Of a stretch of 64,000 nucleotides of DNA, positions 33,301 to 43,900 are shown piece after piece. The stretch is from Odontesthes bonariensis (lineage: Eukaryota; Chordata; Actinopteri; Atheriniformes; Atherinopsidae): assembly GCF_027942865.1 (NCBI RefSeq), contig NC_134515.1:18498227-18562226 (forward strand), written 5' to 3'. How positions within the stretch are numbered: position 1 is the first letter of the stretch; every line of letters starts with the position of its first letter. The notes beneath the pieces are model-generated. The model saw nothing but the letters and a program-made list of their open reading frames with translations. It was not told the DNA's origin and searched no databases. A program made the position numbers and the translations under genes.

Positions 33301-36300
33301 TTCAAAAGCATGCACAGAGGTGCATGAAAAAAATTTAGTGTGTTTTTAGCATTAAAATGTACAATGTATCTGCTTTAGTAGACGCTCCCTTTAATTCATA
33401 GCGCCTACCCTTCAGCGTAAGGTGGAAGACCATTAGTCTAAATACAGGCTTGTTTTGTTTCGTCATATTTTGGTTTTCCTTGTACAAAATGATCGTTGTC
33501 ATAGTGGTGTTTATGTATATGGGCCATTGAGCAGTTGTTATGCCAGCTGGACAATGCGCCATTACAAAGCAATATCATAACCATCGAGCAACATCGTCTG
33601 AAAAGCCTTTCAGGGACGTGTAAAGCCTTGAGAACTGAACCCAGCACAAAACAGACTGAATTGAACTTCTTCAGAATTCAGCCTTTTCCCAGCAGAAATA
33701 ATCTTTCATCACACAACTCACTCTGTCAAAAATGAACTAAAAGTTAGTTATTCTCCCTGAAACTACAAGATAAGCTGTTGTGATCTCGTTTTTTCCCCCA
33801 CTGCCCTTGAATATCGCCCTCTATCTTCAATCTGTTCTGCAATAAAATTTATTTTCTTATTTGCTCATACTGTCACTTTGGACTGTGAATACCAACTCTT
33901 GTACTTGCCATTGATATGGCCCATGTGATTGGTGTCTGCAGCGTCTGAAGGCTGCGCTGTCCCAGCAGAGCCCATCAGGACACAGTATGGGTATCATGGC
34001 CATGGGCAGCAGCCCCATGGTACCTCAAAGGGCCGAGCAGAGCCAGCTGCTGGTCCAACAGCCAGATGCCCCGTCACCTGCACAACCTCAGGTACCTTCT
34101 GTGAAGCCTAAGTGTTAAAATCCTAAAAGTCTTCTTTTAAGGTCGAAAAGCAACTCAGTTTGCTTGAGCTTAAGCTTGTTTTATCGACGGGAGGTAAACC
34201 TGATGAAGTTACAGAACATTTTCTTTAGTTGTACTTCTTGAACTGGGATGACTATTATGTGCACTGGCTTTAAATAATGAAACTCTGACTCATACTTCCC
34301 TTTTCTTTCTTGTCTTTTTCTCTCCGTCCCCTCGCCTGTCTGTCTGTTTCCTTCTGACCTCTCGCCCTCCTTTCCCTTCAGGTATCTCCAGCACAACCCA
34401 CAGGTGGGCGTCGACGGCGGACGACAGACGATGACCCGGATGAACGGAGGCAGCGCTTCCTGGAGAGGAACAGGGCGGCGGCATCACGCTGCAGGCAGAA
34501 ACGCAAACTGTGGGTCGGTTCTCTAGAGAAGAAGGCTGAGGAGCTCAGCTCTCTGAACGTCTCACTGTCGGTGAGTGGGCTTGGAGTGGGTGGGTGGAAA
34601 GGGCTGAAATGCAGTGTTGGGTGAAAACCTCCAAGCTTCCAACTAGTTTTGAAAGTTGAAGTGGGGGATCCTGGGTAAGAAATACTGGGTAATTTTAGGA
34701 AAGAGCAATGTTGCAAAACGTAAGCCATCAAACCAATTTGGACTTTTTGTTTAATGATTTTTTTAGATCCTCATTGTGTTAGTTTGTGGTTTTTAGGTTA
34801 TGTTTCAGCTGTATGCCCACTTGCCCAATGACAGCTCATGCACACTGGAATCGTGAAGCATCTGCGTTGACCTTCCTGAAAAGCACTAAAAATCAACCAA
34901 AGGAAGAAAGTTGTAAATGTCTCAACATTTTGAACTATGTCACTCAGGCTAAATGTCTTATCTTGTCTCCTGTTCGGGCACGCAGTACAACCTTTACCTG
35001 AAGTTTTGATTGGGCTGATTTTCTTTTTTTTTTTTAAGAACGAGGTGTCTCTGTTGCGGAATGAGGTGGCTCATCTGAAGCAGCTGCTGCTGGCCCACAA
35101 GGACTGTCCTGTAACCAATCTACAAAAGAAGACTGCCTACTTAGGTGAGCCCCTGCACTGATACAGCGTGCCTTGTTAATCCCTCATAGAGACGTACAGA
35201 TTAATCGGTTGATATTTCCGTTTTTCGCTTCTTTGGCCGTGATATTTAGACCCGATCCTGTGCTGGCCAGTCGTGCGAAGCACTCAGCAGAGAGGCCGAC
35301 AGACATGAATGAATGCAGATCGCTTCAAGTTTTAGAGTTACCTCACCTCCTATTGTCAGTGAAACTTAAATGCTGGAAAAGGAGACAAAAAAAGCTGCAA
35401 AGAGAAAGATTCATTTATTTATTTGTTTTCAAGTTTTCTGTTGATATTTTGATTTATAAAAAAATATATATATATATCTTATTGTTGATGTTTTTAGACA
35501 GGAAAACTGTGCAGAGACAATTAAATTACTGTGACAGCCCTCGGGGGAGATGTGCTACACCTTCGTTTTTTCCGTAGTTTGGTTTGTACAAAAACCCCTG
35601 CGTAGTAACTGCACCAGGATGTTTCTGTACTGCACTCCATGTGATATTAATCCACAATGATCCAAGATCGTTGTGGGCTTAAAAGTGTTACATTCACAAA
35701 TGCGATTGGCTCTTGTGAAGGGGCAGTTCCCGGCTCAGGCAGAGAGTCGGGACGACATTAGATTACAATCAAGCGGACGAAAAAACTGCATAAGAAGGGG
35801 TTGCTTGCGAGCTGAGAACGAGCTTCTCCCCGTGCTTTCAGCTAGTCACTGAGGTTCAGTTTTTTCAGCAACGGCGGTGTAGTGGACGGCAGCGTGTCGC
35901 AGAACAACGAAAGTTACAGGATATACCATCAAAACTATGCTTTTTTTAAAAAAAAACTGCATTTTACAGTTTACATTTCTACGGGATTAGTTATTCAGCT
36001 ACATATTTATGAGTGAGGTTAAAAAGGATATGTCTTTGCTCATTTATTTTCTAACCTTTTTTGTTTGTTTGTTTTCTGAAACTGTAGACGAGAGCATGAA
36101 AGACACCTCAGAGCCTACAGGTTCCCCGGCCCGAGTGATTCAGCACAGTTCTTTGGCGCCCAGCCCCTCTACAGGCCACAATGGCCTGAGCTCAAGGGCA
36201 GCAGCTGAGGCCATGGCTATGTCTGTGCTGGCAGGAATGGGCCAGCAGCAGAGGGCTGAGAGTGGATCCTCTCACATTATCATGGCTGCACAGTCTCAAT

Positions 36301-36314
36301 CTGCCGCCAGATGA
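27302..36314 (+). CDS. atf7: Activating transcription factor 7 (C2H2 finger and bZIP)
   Basis: ATF2/ATF7/CREB5-type nuclear factor that binds CRE-like sites as a dimer (family role). Coding exons: 27302-27349, 30081-30177, 30711-30823, 31224-31388, 31583-31731, 32824-32917, 33018-33137, 33942-34091, 34382-34570, 35039-35144, 36088-36314. They total 1458 nt, 485 aa, against 483-494 in human. MGDDRPFVCSAPGCGQRF starts a C2H2 finger with C9, C14, H27, H31. DQTPTPTRF carries the MAPK-target threonines T51 and T53. LDMSL and VDSSPPGSP are conserved. The bZIP lies at about 330-394, with basic part RNRAAASRCRQKRK and heptad leucines running into LRNEVAHLKQLLLAHKDCPV. The protein ends SHIIMAAQSQSAAR. 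The segment after SSFE is shorter than in human. The ATF7-like N terminus and C terminus separate it from ATF2; the teleost a or b copy is not resolved. Confidence 0.95.
27350..30080 (+). other. atf7: atf7 intron 2 (between the two halves of the zinc finger)
   Basis: GTAAGT donor and ATTGTTCCAG acceptor. It holds a short GT and G-run tract at about 27383-27412, a C-run near 27569-27579, and (GT)n at about 28190-28205. The finger is split after C14 so both zinc-ligand halves need this splice. No other element was recognised. Confidence 0.7.
30220..30610. mobile_element. Non-autonomous inverted-repeat DNA element (MITE)
   Basis: A 391-bp element with terminal inverted repeats of about 21 bp. 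The left end contains GGCTACACGAAAACG and the right end contains CGTTTTCGTGTAGCC, with one mismatch across the outer repeat. Both sides carry TGA (30217-30219, 30611-30613), fitting a 3-bp TNA target duplication as in PIF/Harbinger elements. Internal CGTTTTCG and CGAAACGA motifs recur on both strands. There is no transposase frame. It lies 42 bp after one atf7 exon and 100 bp before the next, taking up about three quarters of that 533-bp intron. Superfamily assignment is tentative. Confidence 0.75.
30824..31223 (+). other. atf7: atf7 intron 4
   Basis: GTAAGG donor and CACGTCTCAG acceptor. A T-run lies near 30939-30950. Nothing else was recognised. Confidence 0.7.
31389..31574 (+). other. atf7: atf7 intron 5, open in frame to 31574
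   Basis: This 194-bp intron (31389-31582) continues the atf7 frame without a stop for 61 codons, until TAA at 31572-31574, eight bases before the intron end. Retention would give a protein of about 202 residues with the zinc finger and activation domain but no bZIP. Splice sites (GTACTG, CTCCTAG) are acceptable, so splicing is the default reading. Confidence 0.4.
31732..32823 (+). other. atf7: atf7 intron 6
   Basis: GTGAGT donor and TGCTTTCTAG acceptor. A (TTTA)n-like tract sits at about 32651-32672. Nothing else was recognised. Confidence 0.7.
33138..33941 (+). other. atf7: atf7 intron 8 (weak GTCAGC donor)
   Basis: The donor ATG|GTCAGC departs from the GTRAGT consensus at several positions, so this splice may be inefficient or regulated. 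The junction EAKM to RLKAAL is supported by human ATF7. There is no recognisable repeat. Confidence 0.65.
34571..35038 (+). other. atf7: atf7 intron 10, inside the leucine zipper
   Basis: GTGAGT donor and TTTTTTAAG acceptor. It splits the zipper between NVSLS and NEVSLLRNEV. No other feature was seen. Confidence 0.75.
35145..36087 (+). other. atf7: atf7 intron 11
   Basis: GTGAGC donor and AAACTGTAG acceptor. Short (TA) and A-rich tracts lie near 35457-35477 and 35946-35957. No other feature was seen. Confidence 0.7.
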
Positions 36315-37142
36315 TGAGCAGCGCCACCGTGGCCCAGACTCGGCTCATCACCCAGGGGTAGAAAAGACTCCCACCTTCCCCGATCTTAAAGTCCAAATTT
36401 CACTTCCCCGCCCTCCCCGCCCCCTTTCTTCTCTCCTCATTCTAACCTTCCTGCGGAGCCATCATGCTGTGGCCTGGAGCTCAGCAGCAGCCTTCTGGTA
36501 ATGGACTGAAACTTTTTGAGAGCTTCCTGTTCACTTTGCCACAGACTACAGGGGCTGGACTCCAATATCCCTCCCCTCAGCCCACCTATTCGTCTCTCAT
36601 CTGCCTTTCTCAAAGTGACTTTTCATCAGATTGTAAGGGACTGCGTTGAATAATCTGCCATGATGAACTCCCCATGTAAACGCGTACCACCACTCGTGCA
36701 CGGTCTCAAACACACAGGTGTTACATGAACATTTTCGATCAAATCGGATACCAAACAGCACACAGGGCTCTGCGCTGTTTCCAGCAGGGAATAGCGCCTT
36801 GTGCTCCCCGACTTGTTAGCCAGACTCGCACCCACACACCATCCCCCGCGCATCTTCGGCTCAAAAGATGCAACATTTGCTCTCTGACACAGATATTTGT
36901 GTCCTAATTGTCCACCCAGACCTTTTGCAAATGGTTCCACCTCAAGCTAATGTCAACACGGACCCAAAAACCTTACCTCATTTACACCCCTTTATGGTAA
37001 AATGTGTTAAGTGTGTGATTTTTATATTTATGTACACCAGAACATAGCAGTTTGCCTCCTCCTGATCTGATGCATTATTAGCTGGATTGTTAGCATGCAA
37101 CCTTTTCTCAGTGAGTGTTATGTTCAGATAATGTATGTGCAG

Positions 37143-37143
<1 letters not shown>

Positions 37144-37172
<29 letters not shown>
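37144..37172. repeat. (TA)n microsatellite
   Basis: A pure TA run in the atf7 3' UTR, continuing as an imperfect ATACATACATATA tract to about 37195. Confidence 0.9.
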
Positions 37173-37177
<5 letters not shown>

Positions 37178-37555
37178 CATATATACATACATATAATTGG
37201 CACATCTTCCCAGATTGACAAAACTAAAATATGTTTGACTGTGGCTTCAAATCTGTTTGCAAACTTATCATTTAACTTGAAGGGAATTAAGTCTCCCCCA
37301 TCCTTCACGTTTTTACTAAATAGAAATAAAAAAGAAAATAAAAATAGGCGGGATGCTCAGCTGGTTTGTAAGTGTGTTGCCTTTTCTATTTTATATGAAA
37401 TTGCTCTCATGACTGTGTTTCCGTGTGAGGGTCTTGGTGTAACTGTTAGTTTCACACTTCTCAGGATGGTCGCATGTTCTTGCTGCTCGCTGGAAGTGCG
37501 ACGAGCCCTTTTAGTCTTTCTGGTCTTTACCAAACCTAAACAAGCCATATATGAC

Positions 37556-37561
37556 AATAAA
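37556..37561 (+). terminator. atf7: Poly(A) signal, atf7 (proximal candidate)
   Basis: AATAAA in the context ATGACAATAAAACC, followed by TCTGGTTCTCC and a GT-containing tract. Confidence 0.4.
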
Positions 37562-39002
37562 ACCGATCTCTGGTTCTCCAAAGACCACTTTGTACTTGTT
37601 CTGAAACAGGAATCAAATAGCCTGACTGTTATTTTGTCACTGCTTGTTGAATGCACTTAGACACAGTCTCACACACAGTATCTGATGATTCTCGCCTTAA
37701 AATCACATCAGTGCCTCCAATATCCCCGTGTTGATACATAGACATTTGCTGATTTGAAAAAACAACAGAGCCTGGGAGAAATGTACTTGTCTTAACTCAG
37801 TTCATCAAATGAAAAACAGCCAATGAGGAACAAAAGGTCCAATAACTTGCTGCAGATTCCTCAAAGCCTTTAAATATAGTGCTTATTTAACTCACGACTC
37901 CAGAATACTCGTAAAAAAAACAACTTACATTTCTCGTCTGTCATCTGGCTGGGGAGCACAACAAAGACATTTTTAGTGGTCAAAGCTTTAAGACAGGGGA
38001 GAGAGACATCTTGTGACTGCTTCTGAAAGGCTCCGGTTCTTCAGAAATCTCACCAAGATATTTTATCCAGATGTCATTATACTTTTTATTTTTTTGAAGC
38101 AAGTTTTCTGGTTTTCTAGCTTTTCTCGTACATGTCTGTCCTCCTTTTTTCTTTTTTTGTCTTCTACGATCATATATTTTACGAGATGCGACATTTCACA
38201 AGCAGGATGTCTGTCCAATATCATAAGAACATGTCTGTATGCACTAATGTAATGAGAGTTAATTGTTGCTTTGTATTCCCGCTCGTTCTGTTCAAGTTTT
38301 TGCAGCTCTTTTGTCCTCATGGTCCCTTTTTTTTTGTTTGTTTTTTTGTTTTTTTAGTATGTGGTGTTTTTTTTTTTTTATATGTACTGTATACATGAAT
38401 GGGAATTTTCTCAGCAACTTTAAAACCTTACCCATTGACTGATCCTCTCATCCTACAGTCCCAATGGCGACCCTGGCATTTTGTTGTACTCGCTGGCACT
38501 ATATATTTTTAGCCGGCAGTCCCGTATAGACGATTATTCATATGGAATGACAATTCAAACTATATTTAGCAATCATGTTTTTTTTGTGTCATTTGTGTCT
38601 CGGGCACCTTTTATCCCCACCCCCCCGCCTTCTTTTACCATTCAACCTCTCTCGTAAAGCTTTTGGTTATACCGATGAATATAGAGACTAATTTCTTTAA
38701 CACAGAGTTGTTTTGTTGGTTTGTTTTTTGTTTTTGTTTTTTTTTTCAAAAAAGGAATGTTGCCACCCCTGTTTTAAACCCTTTAAGGTGAAATTTGGTC
38801 ATGTCCTCGTCTAACTTATTTTTTTATTTTTTTAATTGGTCAGTTCACAATATTCCTTTCAGTCTTTGGCCTTTTCGTAATAGAACTGTTATTAGAGGAG
38901 GAGTTCATCGGGAAATAAATGCAACGGTGCGAAAGTTTCACATTAACGGTTTCTCACACTCCCATTGTTGGACGGATAATTGCAGAAAGAAAAATCTTAT
39001 AC

Positions 39003-39010
39003 TGTACATA
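39003..39010 (+). promoter_or_regulatory. Pumilio response element in atf7 3' UTR
   Basis: TGTACATA matches UGUANAUA, about 80 nt before the distal ATTAAA signal. A short motif, so chance occurrence is possible. Confidence 0.35.
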
Positions 39011-39089
39011 TCTGTGCTATATGAATATATTTACTTTTCCATGCATGTCCAAGTGGAATACAACAAACACTTACAGTGCTGCAGTTTTA

Positions 39090-39095
39090 ATTAAA
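39090..39095 (+). terminator. atf7: Poly(A) signal, atf7 (distal candidate)
   Basis: The ATTAAA variant signal followed about 25 bp later by a TTGTTTTGTCTG downstream element. Confidence 0.4.
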
Positions 39096-39120
39096 GAAAC
39101 TACATCTTAATGAACGTCAC

Positions 39121-40690
39121 ATTGTTTTGTCTGTTCAACTTTGCTTTCATGTGAAATTGCTGCAGTTCTACATGATTTAAATGATCACTCTTCAGATTTA
39201 AGACGGGAGCTTGGCCTAATGTAGTGCATGGTGCATGGTACCGCTGTATGTGTGCTTTGTTATAGTCGCCTGTACGCTGTTCGCTCCCCTTTCGGTTGCA
39301 AATGACTGCCAATTACAACAACAACAAAAAATGCTATTAAGTACTCTCATTAATTTGATTGGTTATAAATAGTTGTTTCATATGGATTATAAGCCTGTTC
39401 AGCGTTAGCTAAAGCTACTGTATTTTTGTATTATTGTACCTTTGTGCAGGCAGAGGGGTCAATGGAGGGTATTTATTCTACTTAATGACATATTATCACT
39501 GAGTTAGTCCAGGATCAGATTTAGAGCGTATAGTTGTTTATCTTAAATTGGAGTGGAAGAAGCCTTTTAACCAACACTTTAAAAACAATCTATGACACTA
39601 TTGGAATAAGTTAAGAATGATTTATTATGCTCAGGACATTTGGGAAGTGTATCAGGAGGCTTGAACTCAGGATGTCAGTGTTAAGGAACTCCTTGCGCTG
39701 GCTCTTTTGTTGATTTAGCGCTTTTGTTCTGAACTCCAGTGCGTCTGAAAATGCAGGGAGCACAGCAGCCTTAGAAATATGTTGTTCGGTTTGCTTTGAA
39801 GATGGTTTTCCTCGGAGGACAATGTGGATGTTTCTTATAAAGAAAACAAGATCATAACTTTTTATATTGGGTGGGCTCCAGTTGCTGAGGGAGTGGCTAG
39901 AAGAGTGCAGTGGAGCATCTGTTAGTGCTTATACAAGAGTAGCAAATGAATTCATATGTAACATTTCAGACGATGAAAAATAAAGCCCCCTTTATCCAGA
40001 GTAATATCAAGAAGACCTCCACAGATTTGCTGGGGCCCTCAAAGACTCATATATGTGGCATTTGTGGCACCCATCAGTAACTGTGTACAGTTTATTAACA
40101 TATGATATATCATACTTGAGCACTTTATATTGTCAATAGAAATTTAGATTGGTTCGAAATGTGCAAAACCCAACTGCATGAACCTCAGAGACAAAAACAA
40201 AAAGTATAACAACATCTTTAAAGGCAAAAATAGAAGTCAGATGGATGTTTTTTCTGTTTTCAAATGATGTTGCATCCTTGTTTTTGTTTTTTTGCTTTTG
40301 TATTTTGTCTGAAACTCGATGCATTTTGTATTGGTGGGTTATTTTTCTTTCTTACAACTGATAAATTGTTTTGGTCATTTTGGGGCGTTAATATCCTACT
40401 TTATAGTTCATTATTTTGTATTTTGGACTTTTCGGGGGCATATTTAAAACAACTTTCTGACATTTTATAGACCACAAGCTCAGTTGAAGTATCAGTCCTC
40501 AAACATAAAAATTTCTTGCGGCTGTGGCCGGCATGTGCTCTTCTGTATTTTGGTGCAAACATCTGAACAAGCTCAACTTCGTTAGGGTATGTGCATCAGT
40601 CAAACCCTTATCGTGACAAATGATAAGTGGAAGCGTTGCGAGGCACACTGCTTTAGAGTTTTTTTTTTATTTAAAAAAAACTGTGTGTGT
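39121..40690. other. Intergenic region, atf7 to dip2b
   Basis: AT-rich sequence. One AATAAA at 39979-39984 could mark a longer atf7 3' end. No gene, RNA or transposon was recognised. Confidence 0.5.
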
Positions 40691-40787
40691 TCGTGCCGGT
40701 GCAACGCCAGAGGGAGCAGCAACTTCGGTGAGATTTTCCGGCTCGGATGCGGTGAAGCAACGCGGAGGCGAGGCGAGGTAGAGGCGG

Positions 40788-40795
40788 TCACGTGA
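40788..40795. promoter_or_regulatory. Palindromic E-box TCACGTGA
   Basis: Perfect 8-bp palindrome about 190 bp upstream of the dip2b ATG, typical of bHLH-ZIP factor sites. Occupancy is not shown. Confidence 0.45.
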
Positions 40796-40811
40796 TAGCG
40801 AGCTGCCGCTG

Positions 40812-40895
40812 ATGAGTTTTCCCCCCATTATGGCGGAAGGACCAGCCGTGCGGATGGACCGTCTCTCCCACTCTGATGCTTGTTTCGCGTCTTGA
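40812..40895 (+). promoter_or_regulatory. dip2b: uORF in the dip2b 5' leader
   Basis: ATG at 40812 and an in-frame ATG at 40830 lead to TGA at 40893-40895, giving 27 or 21 residues. It ends 90 bp before the main ATG. The inner start, ATTATGGCGGAAGG, has A at -3 and G at +4, a strong context. It would be translated only if the transcription start lies upstream of 40812. Confidence 0.4.
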
Positions 40896-40985
40896 GGGAG
40901 GGGTTTTATTTTTGTTTTTGAACAATTACCCACAACAGCCTGCTCCCGTTTCAACTAGTATACACTCGTGTTTCTCAGCGAAATC

Positions 40986-43900
40986 ATGGCGGACCGCGGC
41001 GTGGATTTGTCCGCCCTGCCAAAGGAGGTTAGAGACCAGTTGGCGGAGTTGGATCTGGAGCTGTCTGAAGGTAAACCAGGGGTGGGGGCTGATGGGGGTG
41101 CTATAGCAGATTTTCAAGCTAGCTATGTGTGTTTCTCAGCTGTCTGTGTTTACCGGCTTCGTTTGAACCAGTACTTTAATTAAATCAGTGGTATACTGAA
41201 TTGAGTTGAGGGCACACGCCAGCCAACCAGACGGTGGCACCTAGCTTATTTAGTGCTAACAGAGAGGATGTGGGTTTACGGGCTAGCAGTGCATGACAAG
41301 CAGCATTGTACAGGAGGAGGGGTAAGTCTTTCATCCATTTCACAGTGTTTCCTTTATCTCCTACACCAAAACGCCGTGTTACAGACGTGCCGTGTACCAG
41401 ATCTCCTCTTCGACTATGTGACTGAATTTCAAAGCCACAGCTCATTGTGTGGGATCTGTCTGACACACTGGGATGGCCACAGGCAGGGTCTGGTTTTCAA
41501 GGCTCGACCCTGCTCTTGTCATCTTGGTCCATGGTGTTTAATTTCGTCTGTGACCTCATATTCGCCCCGGCTGAGCAACACTCAAGCCTCTGACAGGGTG
41601 TGTGTATGTTTAAGTTTCCGCTTAAGAGACGTTTCATAGCCGTAAAACTGTGAGTCACTGTGATTAGTGTTGACATGTACTGACTACAGGCCCACAGCCA
41701 TCGTCTGCTGTGGCGTCACGTGAGAATACGTCTGTGGAGAGCGTTGCCCCACGTAGTTAAGCCACATTCACTGATAATATAAACAACACCTGATACACCT
41801 GTGCAAACCTTCCATTTCCACAATTATAGGCTTATCTAACTGTGCCGCTCACACACCCTCAATTTTGCAGGTGAACAAAAGTATACATGTATATTTTTCA
41901 CTTGTAAGGTGAGAATGTCCCCCTGATGGAGGAGATTAATGGATATGTCTGTGTATTTTGGTTTAAAATTTCATCCATCCATCCAAGGCATAGTTGAAGT
42001 CAGCCCCTCCCCCAGAGCAGCTGTTTAGCCCCTCTACACCACTAATGACACACTGTCACACATCTCCGCTCTGCTTCGTGGCAGCCAGGCTACATCCAGC
42101 TTAGTCCAATTATCCTCAACGATGACCACTCAAAGTCTTCTTATCCATGGTGTGAGCAATATAGGGATAAGATAATTCTTTCTGACGGGGAACATTTGAT
42201 ACCCCCTCCCTGATGTCAACTCTTAATACAAATGCTTAATGACTTGCTTGAAATAAAAGCCCTTTGGAAAAGGAGACCGTAGCATTGTTAAAGATGCTGA
42301 CAACGATAATATTTATATGATGGGCACATGCAGCATCTGGCTTCTAGATCCCAGCTTCTAATTTGAGATTTAGCTTGCTGCTTCAAGCAACTCTCTTGTA
42401 GCTTTGAAATCTGCTTTTGAATTTTTTATTTTTTTTCCCTTCAAGTTTATACTGTTTAAAAAACAAAAAAAAAAACAAAACCCCAATGTAATTATTGTGA
42501 CATGCTTTGGTCAAAATGCCACAGGGTTACAATACCACAGCGCCTTTTACTGAAATGTGTCTATACCTCTGTTCACTGCACACTGTTTTAGGGTTGAATG
42601 GAGCCTTTAACTCTCTTGCTTTGAGGTATGTGTTCGTTGAAATCCTTGTAGATCTTTGAGTGACCAAGCAAACGTATTTTGGAGACAAATCACACTTCAC
42701 AACCCTCGTTTCGCACTGAACCATCTCTTATACACAATCTTGTTGGTTGTCATGCATTGAGTTGGCCCAGGTTGGTGAAACGCTACATGGATAAGAATAC
42801 TGAAGTTAATCTTAACATTCAGTCGGCCACTTTGTCATTCCACTGTCTTATTTAGGCTCCATAAACCCGTGGCATCACTTTCGCTTCTATCCTTTAGTGT
42901 TTTAGGTTTATAGAGGCGAACAAAAAAAGAGCTTATTGTTTATATGGGCAGCATTTTACTGCTGTTACACGTTCTACAAACTATAGAATATGGAGGATTC
43001 TGGTACAATGCTACTTTGAACTAGGAATGGGAATTTCCATTTTCTTTGTGCGGGTAATTTCTGGGGATATTCTCAAACGCTGGGGATGCAAAACATTGGA
43101 CAAAGTACATTACAGCATTGTGAAGCAATTTCTTTTTGAACCATGTGATTACTGATGAAAATGAGCCTATTAAAGCAAAACTAAGGCAAGCGGCGAATAG
43201 TTTGGACTTCCCAATTCTGAGCTAAACTGAACTCGGCTTCGAGTTGTGGTTTGAGATGATAGATGGAGGAAAAGCTGAGGAGGTTGGAGGATGCTGCTCT
43301 GAGCTGAGTCTGCGATGTGACGAAAACTTCCAAATCTTAAAACAGTTCTCTGAATGACACATTTTCAGTGCGGCCCCAAACAAAGTGACAGGGTTGTGTG
43401 TGTTCATCTTGACGACATCAGACCATCTTAAAATCTAAAAACCACGACAGTTAAGGTAAATCCCCATTGAACCTTTGCCACTATGCCTTGTCCCCACACT
43501 ACAAGCATTCTCAGGGCCTCTGAAATGGAGACTCTCGGAGAAGTTGTTGATTTGGTTTCAGTTTTCAAACGTCAGCATTGCGTGTCAGGATATTATCAAA
43601 CATGTGACATATCCATGCATTTATTAGAAAGTTGGTCTGAAATGTACTCTTACAGCACTTCTACATACCCTTTGTGACTGCGTCCTTCTTGTCTAAATAG
43701 GTATTTCCCATTACTTTGCTTCCTCTGGCTTTTGATAATGCTGTCTCTATGCTGCCCTATTGTCTTTGCAAAGACTCACAATCTGTGTTTTCAGTGGCTT
43801 AAAAGAGTCTCTTTAAGTAGTAGCTCCACCTCGTCATCAGGCCAAAAAAAACAAACAAAAAAACTCGGTGGTCCCCCCCCATTAATTTTGACAAACAGTT

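Larger units (their letters stand above)
36315..39120 (+). other. atf7: atf7 3' UTR (approximate)
   Basis: Follows the TGA at 36312-36314 and is T-rich toward its end. It has a (TA)n microsatellite at 37144-37172, an AATAAA at 37556-37561, a Pumilio-type site TGTACATA at 39003-39010 and an ATTAAA at 39090-39095 with downstream TTGTTTTGTCTG. Alternative ends near 37.58 and 39.12 kb are predicted. A further AATAAA lies at 39979-39984. Confidence 0.5.
40691..40985 (+). promoter_or_regulatory. dip2b: dip2b promoter region and 5' UTR
   Basis: CpG-rich sequence directly before the dip2b start. It has a palindromic E-box TCACGTGA at 40788-40795 (USF/MITF/TFE type) and an ATGGCGGAAGG at 40830 that resembles a YY1 or ETS site. 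The initiator codon is itself in an ATGGCGG context, common among YY1-type TIS genes. The transcription start is not defined. Confidence 0.5.

Noticed and set aside
34378..34731. A 117-codon minus-strand frame
   Set aside because: It is antisense to the conserved atf7 bZIP exon.
37115..37660. A 181-codon + strand frame
   Set aside because: It begins with a (TA)n-encoded Tyr/Ile run in the atf7 3' UTR and has no domain resemblance.
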